NCBI GenBank assembly: GCA_034521225.1
Contig: JAXHMR010000033.1
Span: 248,001 to 312,000, forward strand
From: Woeseia sp034521225
GTDB taxonomy: Bacteria > Pseudomonadota > Gammaproteobacteria > Steroidobacterales > Woeseiaceae
Reading direction: 5' to 3'
DNA length: 64,000 nucleotides
Part shown: piece by piece, positions 35,124-43,785 of the stretch
How positions within the stretch are numbered: the stretch's first letter is position 1
Layout: each line of letters starts with the position of its first letter
The notes under the pieces: generated by a model
Told to the model about the DNA's origin: nothing
What the model saw: only the letters and a program-made list of their open reading frames with translations
The model's database searches: none
Position numbers and translations under genes: made by a program

Positions 35124-36482
35124 ATGATGAAAACCTACACGCGAATATCATTTAAGTGCATGGCGCTGATGTTGAGCGGCCTTCTGGCAGTCGGTGTTGT
35201 GCAGGCGCAGACGGATGAAGAACGCGACAACCAGAAGACCAAGGAGGCACAGGCGGTCAGCAAGAAGGTATATGACCGTATTCAGGAAGCACAGGCGCTG
35301 ATTGATGAAGAGAAGGATTACAACGGCGCGCTGAGAATCCTCAATGACCTCCGCCGCGGTGACAGCCTGACCGAGTACGAGCAGCAAAACGTACTCAATT
35401 ACATCGGCTTCGTGCACTACAACATGGACAATATCAAGCAGGCGATGGCCACTTACGAGGAGATGTTGCGCATTCCGAGCATCGAACCGCAGATACGCAA
35501 GCAGACGCTGTACACGCTTGCGCAGCTGTCAACGATGCAGGAAGAGTATCCCAAGGCGTTGAGGCTCATGGAAGAGTGGTTTGCGCTTGAAGAAAACCCG
35601 GGGCCAGCACCTTTTATCCTGTACGCACAGAACCTGTACCAGGTTGAACGTTATGCGGACATGGTCGAGCCCATTGAAACGGCCATGCGTATTGCTCGCG
35701 AGCGGGATGACGAAGTAAAGGAAGACTGGTACGTGCTGCTGAACTTTGCCTATTTCCAGCAGGAGAATTTCGCCAAGGTTCGCGACATTCAAAAAACGCT
35801 GCTGATGAACTGGCCTAAGAAACGCTACTGGTTTTCACTCGCGGGCGCGTACACGGAATTGGGTGAGGACCAGAACCTGATTGCCGCGTACGATGCGGCC
35901 CACACGCAGGGCCTCCTCGAGCGGGAGAACGAACTGGTCACGATGGCCCAGCTCTACATGCAGGCGGAAGTTCCTTACAAGGCCGGCAAGCTGCTGGAAA
36001 ACGAAATGGAGTCCGGCCGGGTATCGAAGAATGCCAAGAACTACCGGTTGCTGTCGCAGGCATGGAGTCTTGCGCAGGAGGATGACAAAGCCATCCCGGC
36101 CTTGCAGGAGGCAGCACGGCGCAGTGACGACGGCGAACTCTATCTTCGCCTCGGCAATTCATACCTGAACGTTGCAAATTATTCAGGGTGTGTAGATGCC
36201 GTCAGGGAAGGGCTGGAAAAGGGCGGTATCAAGAGCCCGGACAATGCCCATATAACGCTTGGTATGTGTCTCTACAACCAGAACAAGTACCAGCAGTCGA
36301 AACGGGCATTCCGTGAAGCCAGCAGGACCGATCGATCGCGGCGCATCGCCCGCCAGTGGATCAGTGTGATCGAAAGCGATATCGAGCGTAACGAGCAGAT
36401 TCGTCTCGCGGAGGAAGCCGCCGAGCGGCAGGCCGAGCAACTTGAACGGCGCCTGGCTCGTGCGCGGGCCGAACGAATCTGA
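35124..36482 (+). CDS. Tetratricopeptide-repeat protein of the TonB2 cluster
   Basis: The protein has 452 residues from ATG 35124, with GAGGA upstream. A signal peptide ends near VGVVQAQ. Helical TPR-like repeats fill the rest, for example LNYIGFVHYNMDNIKQAMAT, YFQQENFAKVRDIQKTLL, LYLRLGNSYLNVANYSGCVD and GMCLYNQNKYQQSKRAF. The C-terminus is a charged Glu/Arg coiled coil. Such a TPR gene closes many TonB2 clusters; the periplasmic partner is unknown. A strong terminator follows. Confidence 0.88.
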   Translation: MMKTYTRISFKCMALMLSGLLAVGVVQAQTDEERDNQKTKEAQAVSKKVYDRIQEAQALIDEEKDYNGALRILNDLRRGDSLTEYEQQNVLNYIGFVHYNMDNIKQAMATYEEMLRIPSIEPQIRKQTLYTLAQLSTMQEEYPKALRLMEEWFALEENPGPAPFILYAQNLYQVERYADMVEPIETAMRIARERDDEVKEDWYVLLNFAYFQQENFAKVRDIQKTLLMNWPKKRYWFSLAGAYTELGEDQNLIAAYDAAHTQGLLERENELVTMAQLYMQAEVPYKAGKLLENEMESGRVSKNAKNYRLLSQAWSLAQEDDKAIPALQEAARRSDDGELYLRLGNSYLNVANYSGCVDAVREGLEKGGIKSPDNAHITLGMCLYNQNKYQQSKRAFREASRTDRSRRIARQWISVIESDIERNEQIRLAEEAAERQAEQLERRLARARAERI

Positions 36483-36506
36483 CTCCATCCCGGTAAAGGC
36501 AGTATC

Positions 36507-36537
36507 AATAGCCCGGCTTTGCCGGGCTATTTTTTTA
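36507..36537 (+). terminator. Rho-independent terminator of the TonB cluster
   Basis: AATAGCCCGGC and GCCGGGCTATT form an 11-bp perfect stem with a 3-nt loop, followed by a run of Ts. It lies 25 nt after the TPR gene stop. Confidence 0.95.
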
Positions 36538-36644
36538 TTGATCCGCCGGCGTTCGGAATTCAGGGTTCGGGATTCGCGATTGCTCCGCCGATGCGGCCTC
36601 CGTACAATCACCGGCTGTTTGTGTAAGCCACAGGAAATGGATTA

Positions 36645-36965
36645 ATGCCGAAAGTCACGTACATCACGCCGGATGGCGTTCATCATGACGTCGAAGTTGC
36701 GAACGGCTATTCGGTGATGGAGGGCGCTATCAACAACAATATCGAAGGCATTGTGGCTGAATGCGGCGGTGCATGTGCCTGTGCGACCTGCCATAGCTAT
36801 ATCGATGATGCATGGCTTGCAAAACTGCCCGAAATGGACGACATGGAAGACAGCATGCTGGACGCGGCGTACGAGCGGAAGGATAACAGCCGCCTGACAT
36901 GCCAGATTGAAATGAATGACAGCCTGGACGGCCTGGTCGTGCACGTGGCCGACAACGAGGCCTGA
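36645..36965 (+). CDS. 2Fe-2S ferredoxin, adrenodoxin type
   Basis: This 106-residue protein has cluster ligands Cys40, Cys46, Cys49 (in ECGGACACATCH) and Cys86 (RLTCQIEM), the Cx5CxxC...C pattern of adrenodoxin/putidaredoxin-like ferredoxins. It stands alone, convergent with the following acyl-CoA dehydrogenase gene, which ends 9 nt away. The electron partner (a P450 or other oxygenase) is not in the window. Confidence 0.93.
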   Translation: MPKVTYITPDGVHHDVEVANGYSVMEGAINNNIEGIVAECGGACACATCHSYIDDAWLAKLPEMDDMEDSMLDAAYERKDNSRLTCQIEMNDSLDGLVVHVADNEA

Positions 36966-36974
36966 AATCGACAG

Positions 36975-38141
36975 CTAACGTAATCCTGTTTCATGCCGTC
37001 CGATCACGATCCGCTGGATTTCACTGGTTCCCTCGTAGATCTCGGTAATCTTGGCGTCCCTGAAGTACCGCTCCAGCGGCAATTCCTTGCTGTAGCCTGC
37101 GCCGCCATGAATTTGTAGTGCTTCATCGGCGACCATCATGGCCGTTTCCGACGCGAAAAGCTTCGCAATGCTGCCGTGAATCGTGTACTTGTCGCCCGTT
37201 TCACGGCTGGCCATCTTGTGCCAGGCGGCTTTGTAGACCAGCAAACGCGCAGCCTCAATTCTCGTTTTCATGTCGGCAATCTTGTTCTGTATCGTCTGGA
37301 ACGAGCCTATCGCCTGTCCGAAGGCGTGCCGCTCGCGCGAGTACCCGACAGCAGCATCGTACGCCGCCTGCGCGATGCCGAGAGCCTGGGCAGCGATTCC
37401 AATCCGCCCGGCATCCAGGACCTGCATGGCGATTGCAAAGCCCTGGCCTTCGTCACCGAGACGATGTTCGACAGGACACTGGTAGTCCGTCAGTTCGATC
37501 TCGCAGGTTGCTGATGCCCGGATGCCAAGTTTTGGTTCGACCTTGCCGCGATGAAAACCGTCCCGCTCGGTGTCGATGACAAAAGCACTGATGCCTTTTG
37601 ACCCCTTGGCCTCGGAGTCTGTCTTCGCGAACAGGATGATGTACCGGGCAACGGGTCCCGATGTGATCCACGATTTTTTTGCGTTGATCGTGTAATAGCT
37701 GCCATCAGCAGACAGTATGGCGCTGGAGCGCATAGCGGCCGAATCCGAGCCCGATTGCGGCTCGGTGAGGGCATAAGCACCATTCACCTTGCCTGATGCA
37801 ACCGGCACCAGGAACTGCTCCTTCTGATCCTCGCTACCGAAATCCAGCAGCGGCACGCCGTACAGTGTGTTATTGACCGACACAATAACGCCGTGCGCTG
37901 CGTCTGCGGCCGAAATTTCCTCGATCACCAGTGCAAAACTCAGGCTATCGAGTCCGGCTCCGCCATATTCTTCCGGGATCTCGACGCCCATGAAGCCAAG
38001 TTCGCCGGCGAGGCGTACGGTTTCTTCGGGAAATTCCCCGCGTCGGTCAAATTCAGCTGCGATGGGCGCGATCTCGCTCTGGGCGAACTCACGGGCCGCA
38101 TTGCGGATCATTTGCTGATCATCATTCAGTTGAAAGTGCAT
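36975..38141 (-). CDS. Acyl-CoA dehydrogenase, short/branched-chain type
   Basis: This 388-residue enzyme has an intact reading frame. ATG 38141 follows GGAGG. GFMGVEIPEEYGGAGLDSLS, GAYALTEPQSGSDSAAM and KSWITSGPVARYIILFAKTD are FAD and substrate motifs. RHAFGQAIGSFQTIQNKIAD and QIHGGAGYSKELPLERYFRD follow. The catalytic Glu lies in ITEIYEGTSEIQRIVI. Resemblance is closest to butyryl-/isovaleryl-type enzymes; acyl preference is not resolved. Electrons would pass to the ETF encoded 1 kb away. Confidence 0.93.
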   Translation of the reverse strand: MHFQLNDDQQMIRNAAREFAQSEIAPIAAEFDRRGEFPEETVRLAGELGFMGVEIPEEYGGAGLDSLSFALVIEEISAADAAHGVIVSVNNTLYGVPLLDFGSEDQKEQFLVPVASGKVNGAYALTEPQSGSDSAAMRSSAILSADGSYYTINAKKSWITSGPVARYIILFAKTDSEAKGSKGISAFVIDTERDGFHRGKVEPKLGIRASATCEIELTDYQCPVEHRLGDEGQGFAIAMQVLDAGRIGIAAQALGIAQAAYDAAVGYSRERHAFGQAIGSFQTIQNKIADMKTRIEAARLLVYKAAWHKMASRETGDKYTIHGSIAKLFASETAMMVADEALQIHGGAGYSKELPLERYFRDAKITEIYEGTSEIQRIVIGRHETGLR

Positions 38142-38447
38142 TATGCCTCCTGTAGACGACAGCATTATACGTGGCACTGCCCCGGGCAAACAGCCTGTTG
38201 CCAACAGCACTTACGAATGCGCCCGATGCAAAAGGGCGAGTCGTTTCAGCGATAAGTTTACGTATTTAAAACAAATGCATACAAAACTTTTCTCAGGTTC
38301 CGGCTCGAAGCGAACAGAGCCATTGCCCGCGCAGCTCTCCGTCCACCTGCTACAACGTAGTATGATTCCTCGCGCGGGCGGGCTCCGGCTACAACCGTGG
38401 ATTTGCGATCCACGCCGTTTTTCAGTTACCCATCGAGGAGAAAGTGC
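38142..38447. other. 306-nt divergent intergenic region
   Basis: It separates the minus-strand acyl-CoA dehydrogenase from the plus-strand peroxiredoxin. An AT-rich stretch around 38260-38292 may hold the minus-strand promoter. A 7-bp hairpin CGTGGAT/ATCCACG (38393-38411) followed by CCGTTTTT lies 35 nt before the peroxiredoxin start and could be a weak terminator or leader structure. A small ORF here with a CxxC pair lacks support. Confidence 0.5.
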
Positions 38448-38930
38448 ATGACCATCAAATCAGGCGACAAGATGCCCTCCGGCGTATTCGGAACCATGAC
38501 GGCGTCGGGCCCGGGCGCCATGTCAACCGACGATTTGTTCAGTGGCAAGAAGGTCGTATTCTTTTCAGTGCCCGGTGCTTTTACACCAACCTGCTCGGCC
38601 AAACACCTGCCGGGATTCGTCGAACACGCTGAGACTCTGTCCGGGAAGGGAGTGGACACCGTCGCGTGTATGTCCGTCAACGATGTATTTGTCATGGATG
38701 CCTGGGGCAAGGACCAGAACGTGGGCGACAAGGTGGTCATGCTGGCTGACGGCAATGGTGAATATGCCAAAGCACTCGGCCTTGAAATGGATGGCAGCAA
38801 GTTTGGAATGGGCTTGCGGTCGCAACGATTCGCCATCGTTGTCGATAACGGCATCGCAACGCACGTTGCCGTCGAGCAGCCGGGTCAATTCGATGTCAGC
38901 AGCGCAGAGTCAGTGCTGGCCAACCTGTAA
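38448..38930 (+). CDS. Peroxiredoxin, Prx5/AhpE-TSA type
   Basis: The protein has 160 residues from ATG 38448, preceded by GAGGAG. The peroxidatic Cys49 is in VPGAFTPTCSAKHLPGF, the PxxxTxxC motif of the Prx5 group. VDTVACMSVNDVFVMDAWG and RSQRFAIVVDNG are also typical. It reduces H2O2 and alkyl hydroperoxides with glutathione or thioredoxin. No fused glutaredoxin domain is present. Confidence 0.93.
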   Translation: MTIKSGDKMPSGVFGTMTASGPGAMSTDDLFSGKKVVFFSVPGAFTPTCSAKHLPGFVEHAETLSGKGVDTVACMSVNDVFVMDAWGKDQNVGDKVVMLADGNGEYAKALGLEMDGSKFGMGLRSQRFAIVVDNGIATHVAVEQPGQFDVSSAESVLANL

Positions 38931-39037
38931 CAGGCTGGCTGTCAGTTACCCGGAATTCAGGACTTCGTAGCGCCGCATACGGCTGGTCGACGACGACCGG
39001 CGCGACAGGGTGTTGCTGATCAGCCGCGCCGGCATCG

Positions 39038-39982
39038 TCACGACTCAAGAGCCTGCTGGAGCTCCGGTACGATCTTGAACAGGTCGCCGACCAGCCCGAT
39101 GTCGGCGATTTCGAAAATTGGCGCTTCCTCGTCCTTGTTGATGGCGACGATTGTCCCCGCATCCTTGATGCCTGTCAGGTGCTGTATCGCGCCGGAAATG
39201 CCGATCGCAATGTATAGCTCGGGTGCGATTATCTTGCCGGTCTGGCCTACCTGCATTTCATTGGGTACATAGCCTGCATCCACAGCGGCGCGCGAAGCGC
39301 CGACGCCTGCGCCGATTGTATCGGCCAGTTTGAAGATGATTTCAAAGTTATCGGCGCTGCCGAGAGCGCGGCCACCGGAAACGACCCTTGATGCGGTCTG
39401 CAGATCCGGCCGGTCGGAGGATCCCGCCTGAAGCTCGACATAGCGGGTATGCGTCGGCAGGTCGGCATCGATTGAGACCGTTTCCGTCTTCGCATCGTTG
39501 TTCATGGCGGCGCTGCGATACGAGGCCGTCCGGACAGTGGCGACAACGATATGGTCGTCGGGTGCCGCGACCGTGACGATCGCATTACCCGCATAGATCG
39601 GCCGCTTGAACCGATGGCTGTCCAGGACTTCCATGATGTCACTGATCTGGTTGACGCCGAGCAAGGCTGCTGCGCGGGGCATGAGATCCTTGCCGAAGGT
39701 CGTAGACGGCCCGAACAGGTGCGTATAGCTGTCAGCGAGTTTCACCACCTGTGGTGCCAGCGTGGCGGCGAGCAGCTGCTCATTGGCGGCGTTGTCGACC
39801 TGCAATACGCGGGTTACACCGTCGATTTTGGCGGCCTCGGCAGCAAGTGACGCGCCGTCGCCCGCAAAGACCGCGATATCAATTTCCGCGTCCGGAATGT
39901 CGCTTGCGCAGCTTACGCATTTGGCAACGCTTGAGTTCAATGCCTTGCCGTCGTGTTCGGCAACTATAAGTACCTTTGTCAT
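39038..39982 (-). CDS. etfA: Electron transfer flavoprotein, alpha subunit
   Basis: This 314-residue protein begins KVLIVAEHDGKALNSSVAK and has HLFGPSTTFGKDLMPRAAA. The FAD-binding C-terminal domain shows SGGRALGSADNF, VGASRAAVDAGYVPNEMQVG and GQTGKIIAPELYIAIGISG. Together with EtfB it carries electrons from acyl-CoA dehydrogenases to ETF-quinone oxidoreductase. It overlaps etfB by 4 nt. Confidence 0.97.
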   Translation of the reverse strand: MTKVLIVAEHDGKALNSSVAKCVSCASDIPDAEIDIAVFAGDGASLAAEAAKIDGVTRVLQVDNAANEQLLAATLAPQVVKLADSYTHLFGPSTTFGKDLMPRAAALLGVNQISDIMEVLDSHRFKRPIYAGNAIVTVAAPDDHIVVATVRTASYRSAAMNNDAKTETVSIDADLPTHTRYVELQAGSSDRPDLQTASRVVSGGRALGSADNFEIIFKLADTIGAGVGASRAAVDAGYVPNEMQVGQTGKIIAPELYIAIGISGAIQHLTGIKDAGTIVAINKDEEAPIFEIADIGLVGDLFKIVPELQQALES

Positions 39983-40731
39983 TTCACCAGCCCCTTGTCC
40001 TTCAGTGCGGCGACCAGGCCAGCCACGTCGTCGACCATTATTCCTTTCTTGCGCTGCTCCGGCGGCTCGTATGTCTCGTTCGAGATTGGCACACCCGCCT
40101 CGACACCGAGATCCGCTGCAGACAGCTGGTCGAGGGGCTTCTTTTTGGCTTTCATGATATCGGGCAGCTTCACGTAGCGCGGCTCATTCAGCCGCAAATC
40201 GGTGGTGACGAGCGCGGGCAGGTCTACCTCAATTGTTTCCAGTCCGACGTCCACTTCTCGCTTGACCTTCAGCGAATTGCCGTTGACGACAACTTCGGAC
40301 GCAAACGTCGCTCGGGGCCTGTCCCACAGCGCTGCCAGCATCTGGCCTGTCTGGTTGTTGTCGTTGTCGATTGCCTGTTTTCCAAGAAGGACAAGGTCCG
40401 GTTCTTCTTTCTCTATGATTTTCAGAAGTATGCGGGCGCCTGTCAGGGAATCTATCTCGCCATCAGTCTCGACGAGAATGGCGCGATCCGCTCCCATCGC
40501 AAGCCCGGTGCGGAGCTGCTGTTGCGATTCGCTGCTACCCATCGATACGACGATGACTTCGCTGGCGTCGCCACGCTCGCGGATACGCAATGCTTCCTCC
40601 AGCGCGATCTCGTCGAACGGATTGATGCTCATTTTCACGCCGCTTGTTTCGACGCCGCTGCCGTCGGCACGCACCCGCACCCGGACGTTGTAGTCGACGA
40701 CCCGCTTCAGGCCGACCAGTATTTTTTCCAC
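39979..40731 (-). CDS. etfB: Electron transfer flavoprotein, beta subunit
   Basis: This 250-residue protein begins KILVGLKRVVDYNVRVRV. MSINPFDEIALEEALRIRE and LLGKQAIDNDNNQTGQMLAA are the signature blocks, and TSEVVVNG-like sequence with LKVKREVDVGLETIEV follows. It is the first gene of the etfBA pair and is divergent from the sulfurtransferase gene 100 nt away. Confidence 0.97.
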   Translation of the reverse strand: MEKILVGLKRVVDYNVRVRVRADGSGVETSGVKMSINPFDEIALEEALRIRERGDASEVIVVSMGSSESQQQLRTGLAMGADRAILVETDGEIDSLTGARILLKIIEKEEPDLVLLGKQAIDNDNNQTGQMLAALWDRPRATFASEVVVNGNSLKVKREVDVGLETIEVDLPALVTTDLRLNEPRYVKLPDIMKAKKKPLDQLSAADLGVEAGVPISNETYEPPEQRKKGIMVDDVAGLVAALKDKGLVK

Positions 40732-40833
40732 CAGGACTTCTCCGGAGTAAGGTTTGTGACTGCCCGCGTAACGCGGCCATCATTTGCGAACTGCGCATTG
40801 TGTCGGACCGCAATCCTGTGTACAAGGCGCAGC

Positions 40834-41682
40834 ATGAGCCGGTACACGACATTGATAAGTGCGGCAGACCTCAAGGTCCACGCGGACCAGCCGGCATGGC
40901 GCATCCTCGATTGCCGCTTCAACCTGATGCAGCCTGCGCAGGGGCGGCGAGACTATGACGCCGGCCATATCCCGGGCTCGCAGTACGCGGACCTGGACCG
41001 GGACCTGGCGTCCGTGGTCACGCCGCACAGCGGGCGCCATCCGCTGCCCGACCCGGCGGTCTTTGAAGCCACGTTGCATCAGTGGGGTATCTCCAACGAC
41101 TCACAGGTCGTCGCCGTCGATGACGGCTCGGGTGCGCTCGCGGCGCGCCTGTGGTGGCTCATGCGCTGGCTCGGCCACGACGCAGTGGCGGTCCTCGACG
41201 GTGGTCTGGCGGCATGGCAGGCCGCTGGGGGAACGCTGGTGCGGACTCCGTCATCCTGGCCTGCCGGGCGGTTTCATGGCCTGCAACGCCCGAACCAGGT
41301 CGTTTCTACTGCCGAGATCGCCCGCCGCCTGGACAGCCGCCAGCCGCTGCAGCTGGTTGATGCCCGGGACCCCGATCGTTTTGCCGGCAAGGTGGAACCG
41401 ATCGATACGGTGGCCGGCCATATTCCCGGGGCGCTGAATTTTCCATTCGCTAAAAATATCGCCGGCGATGGCCGCTGGCGGCCGCCCGCCGACCTGCGGC
41501 AGGACTGGCTGGAGCTGCTCGGCGGCGAGCCGGACGACGACTGGGCCGTCATGTGCGGCTCAGGGGTTACGGCCTGCCACCTGGCGCTATCGGCCGCGTA
41601 CGCGGGCCTGGGCGAGCCTCGCCTGTACGCCGGCTCCTGGAGTGAATGGATACGTGACCCGGCGCGACCGGTCGATCCCTGA
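40834..41682 (+). CDS. sseA: 3-mercaptopyruvate/thiosulfate sulfurtransferase
   Basis: This 282-residue protein has two rhodanese domains. The first, inactive one contains RILDCRFNLMQPAQGRRDYD and HIPGSQYADLDRDL. The second has LVDARDPDRFAG, VAGHIPGALNFPFAKN and the active loop VMCGSGVTACH with Cys241. CGSGVT(A) is the loop of mercaptopyruvate sulfurtransferases rather than thiosulfate enzymes. ATG 40834 is the start; the longer open frame upstream is a shadow of etfB. Confidence 0.93.
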   Translation: MSRYTTLISAADLKVHADQPAWRILDCRFNLMQPAQGRRDYDAGHIPGSQYADLDRDLASVVTPHSGRHPLPDPAVFEATLHQWGISNDSQVVAVDDGSGALAARLWWLMRWLGHDAVAVLDGGLAAWQAAGGTLVRTPSSWPAGRFHGLQRPNQVVSTAEIARRLDSRQPLQLVDARDPDRFAGKVEPIDTVAGHIPGALNFPFAKNIAGDGRWRPPADLRQDWLELLGGEPDDDWAVMCGSGVTACHLALSAAYAGLGEPRLYAGSWSEWIRDPARPVDP

Positions 41683-41815
41683 CGCGAGGGCGCCTCCCGG
41701 CGGAGCCCGGCTGCGGATTCCTCATGAACTTAATGCAGATCCGGGAAGTCAAAATGGCCGGACAGGTAATAATTTCAGGCAGCGGTGCTGGCGGATTCAA
41801 GGATTCAATAGGTTT

Positions 41816-42289
41816 ATGAAAAAGTTGTTAAAACAAATTGTTATCGCAACTATTTCAAGTATATTATTTGTAATTTCTGCGTCCGCGGACCCCGATCCGC
41901 CGGCCCGCGAGGACCTCGATCTGCGCGGTTCCGATTGCATCCTGATCCGGACTATCCGAGACTATACGCCGCTGGACGACCGCAACCTTCTGATCTGGGG
42001 TCCCGCCAAGCGCGGCTACTTTTTGACCCTTTTCAGACCCGCTTTTGGCATAAGATCGTCGTTCCGGCTGGGTTTTTCGTCGCGGGATGACCGCTTGTGC
42101 CCTTACGGTGGCGACGCGATCGTCTTCGGCGGCATGGGGGATGAAAGGATCAGTATCCAGTCGATAAGCCGGGTAACTGCCGAGCAGGCCGACGAGCTGC
42201 TGATCCGCTACGGCAAGAAAGAGGCACCAGACAAAAAGGCCCCGGAGCCCGCCGACGTGCAGGGCGCCGAGGTCGAAGAGCTAGACTGA
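41816..42289 (+). CDS. Small secreted protein, DUF6491-like
   Basis: This 157-residue protein starts with a clear signal peptide, KKLLKQIVIATISSILFVIS, ending near ASA. The DNA for it is markedly AT-rich compared with its surroundings. The mature part has DLRGSDCILIRTIRDYTPLD and DRLCPYGGDAIVFGG, a CI...DYxxLDDRxLL and CPxGGD pattern seen in small exported proteins of related gammaproteobacteria. Two Cys residues may form a disulfide. The C-terminal 25 residues are charged and low in complexity. Function is unknown. Confidence 0.7.
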   Translation: MKKLLKQIVIATISSILFVISASADPDPPAREDLDLRGSDCILIRTIRDYTPLDDRNLLIWGPAKRGYFLTLFRPAFGIRSSFRLGFSSRDDRLCPYGGDAIVFGGMGDERISIQSISRVTAEQADELLIRYGKKEAPDKKAPEPADVQGAEVEELD

Positions 42290-42361
42290 GTCGAGTTCTG
42301 TTCCGGTCACTGGCCGGGCCCTCGGGTCAGTCGCGCAATCCGCAAATCTCCGTGCGGACCC

Positions 42362-42393
42362 ACCCGGCCAGCGTAAAGCTGGCCGGGTTTTTC
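42362..42393 (+). terminator. Rho-independent terminator after the DUF6491-like gene
   Basis: ACCCGGCCAGC and GCTGGCCGGGT form an 11-bp perfect stem around GTAAA, followed by TTTT-C. It lies 72 nt downstream of the stop codon. Confidence 0.92.
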
Positions 42394-42491
42394 GTTTGTG
42401 GCAAAGCAAACCTTGCTAACCCGGCCCTTGCCATGCGGTGCGCGTCCCTCGACAATCCGCGACTCCTTGAGTGTCTGACGGGACCAGACTG

Positions 42492-43703
42492 ATGAGTGCA
42501 CCTTTGGCCGGCCTGCGCGTCCTGGACTTGAGTCGCGTGCTGGCGGGTCCGTGGGCATCGCAGTTGCTTGCAGACTATGGGGCGGAGGTCATCAAGATAG
42601 AACGCCCCGGCGCCGGCGACGACACCCGGCAATGGGGACCGCCGTGGCTCGCGGACGGCGATGGCGATGAAACGGCTGAATCTGCCTATTTCCTGTCCGC
42701 GAACCGCAACAAGAAATCGGTGACGGTCAATATTGCTGATGCCGAGGGTCAGAAGATTATCCGGGAGCTCGCGGCACGGAGCGATATTCTGATCGAGAAT
42801 TTCCGGGTCGGTGCGTTGCGCCGCTATGGTCTGGATGCCGGCGCGTTGCAGAGCGTCAATCCGGCACTCATCTACTGCTCGATTTCGGCGTACGGGCAGG
42901 ACGGGCCCCGCGCCGGCGAAGCCGGGTACGACGCCATGATCCAGGCATCGGGCGGCCTGATGAGCATTACCGGCGAGCCGGACGGCCCGCCGCAGAAAGT
43001 GGGTGTCGCTGTCGCCGATATCATGGCGGGCATGTACGCCGTTACCGCGGTGCTTGCCGCGTTGCATGCTCGTCGTGAAACCGGCGTAGGCCAGCACATC
43101 GATGTGCCACTTTACGATACGCAACTCGCGTGGCTTGCCAACCAGGCAATGAATTATTTCGTCGGCGGCGACGTACCGGTTCGGCACGGCACGGCGCATC
43201 CGAATATCGTCCCCTACCAGGCATTCAGGACGCAGGATGGCTACCTGATGCTCGCCGTCGGCAACGACCGCCAGTTCGCGGCGTGCATGGACTGTCTCGG
43301 CATCGGCGAACTGGCGGGGGACGCGCGATTCGCCGTAAACCGGGACCGTGTCCGTAACCGCAAGGCTCTGGTCAGCCTGATGGAAACCGTCTTTCGCCGG
43401 CGGCCTACCGCAGAATGGCTGGCAATGCTCGGCGAGCGGGGCATTCCGTGCGGCCCGATCAATAACCTGGCCCAGGCGTTTGCCGAACCGCAGGTCGCTG
43501 CACGCAATCTCCTGCAGGAGTTGCCGCACGGCCTGGGTGTCAGCGTGACAGCCGTTGCGAACCCCGTGCAATTTTCCGAAACGCCAACGGAGCTTACGCA
43601 TGCCGCACCATTGCTCGGTGAACACACGGCGGCTGTGCTGGGTGAACTGCTAGGCTATTCGCAAGCAACGATCGACGAGCTGGCGGCGGCCGGTACGTCA
43701 TGA
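42492..43703 (+). CDS. CaiB/BaiF family CoA-transferase
   Basis: The protein has about 403 residues from ATG 42492; GTG 42471 is an alternative. It begins LAGLRVLDLSRVLAGPWASQ and has LLADYGAEVIKIERPGAGDD. RNKKSVTVNIADAEGQKII is the CoA region, and the catalytic Asp lies in GEAGYDAMIQASGGLMSITG. RGIPCGPINNLAQAFAEPQV follows near the C-terminus. It is a class III CoA transferase moving CoA between organic acids. The acids are not deducible; the linked acyl-CoA dehydrogenase and ETF suggest fatty or branched acid catabolism. Confidence 0.92.
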   Translation: MSAPLAGLRVLDLSRVLAGPWASQLLADYGAEVIKIERPGAGDDTRQWGPPWLADGDGDETAESAYFLSANRNKKSVTVNIADAEGQKIIRELAARSDILIENFRVGALRRYGLDAGALQSVNPALIYCSISAYGQDGPRAGEAGYDAMIQASGGLMSITGEPDGPPQKVGVAVADIMAGMYAVTAVLAALHARRETGVGQHIDVPLYDTQLAWLANQAMNYFVGGDVPVRHGTAHPNIVPYQAFRTQDGYLMLAVGNDRQFAACMDCLGIGELAGDARFAVNRDRVRNRKALVSLMETVFRRRPTAEWLAMLGERGIPCGPINNLAQAFAEPQVAARNLLQELPHGLGVSVTAVANPVQFSETPTELTHAAPLLGEHTAAVLGELLGYSQATIDELAAAGTS

Positions 43704-43785
43704 TGCCGCTTTTGAATCCAGCGGCGCTGACTTCCGGCTTGCGCGTTGCGGTCATCGTTGTCGGCACCTTCGAGGATTGCAGTAG

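Noticed and set aside
38143..38451. Small ORF with a CxxC pair (YECARCKRAS) upstream of peroxiredoxin
   Set aside because: No second Cys pair, poor start context, and it overlaps the probable promoters and the hairpin before the peroxiredoxin gene.
41683..41815. Another copy of the palindromic repeat (CTCATGAAC...ATCCGGG near 41720)
   Set aside because: Only short blocks resemble the 11.4-kb element, spacing differs and no inverted arm is present.
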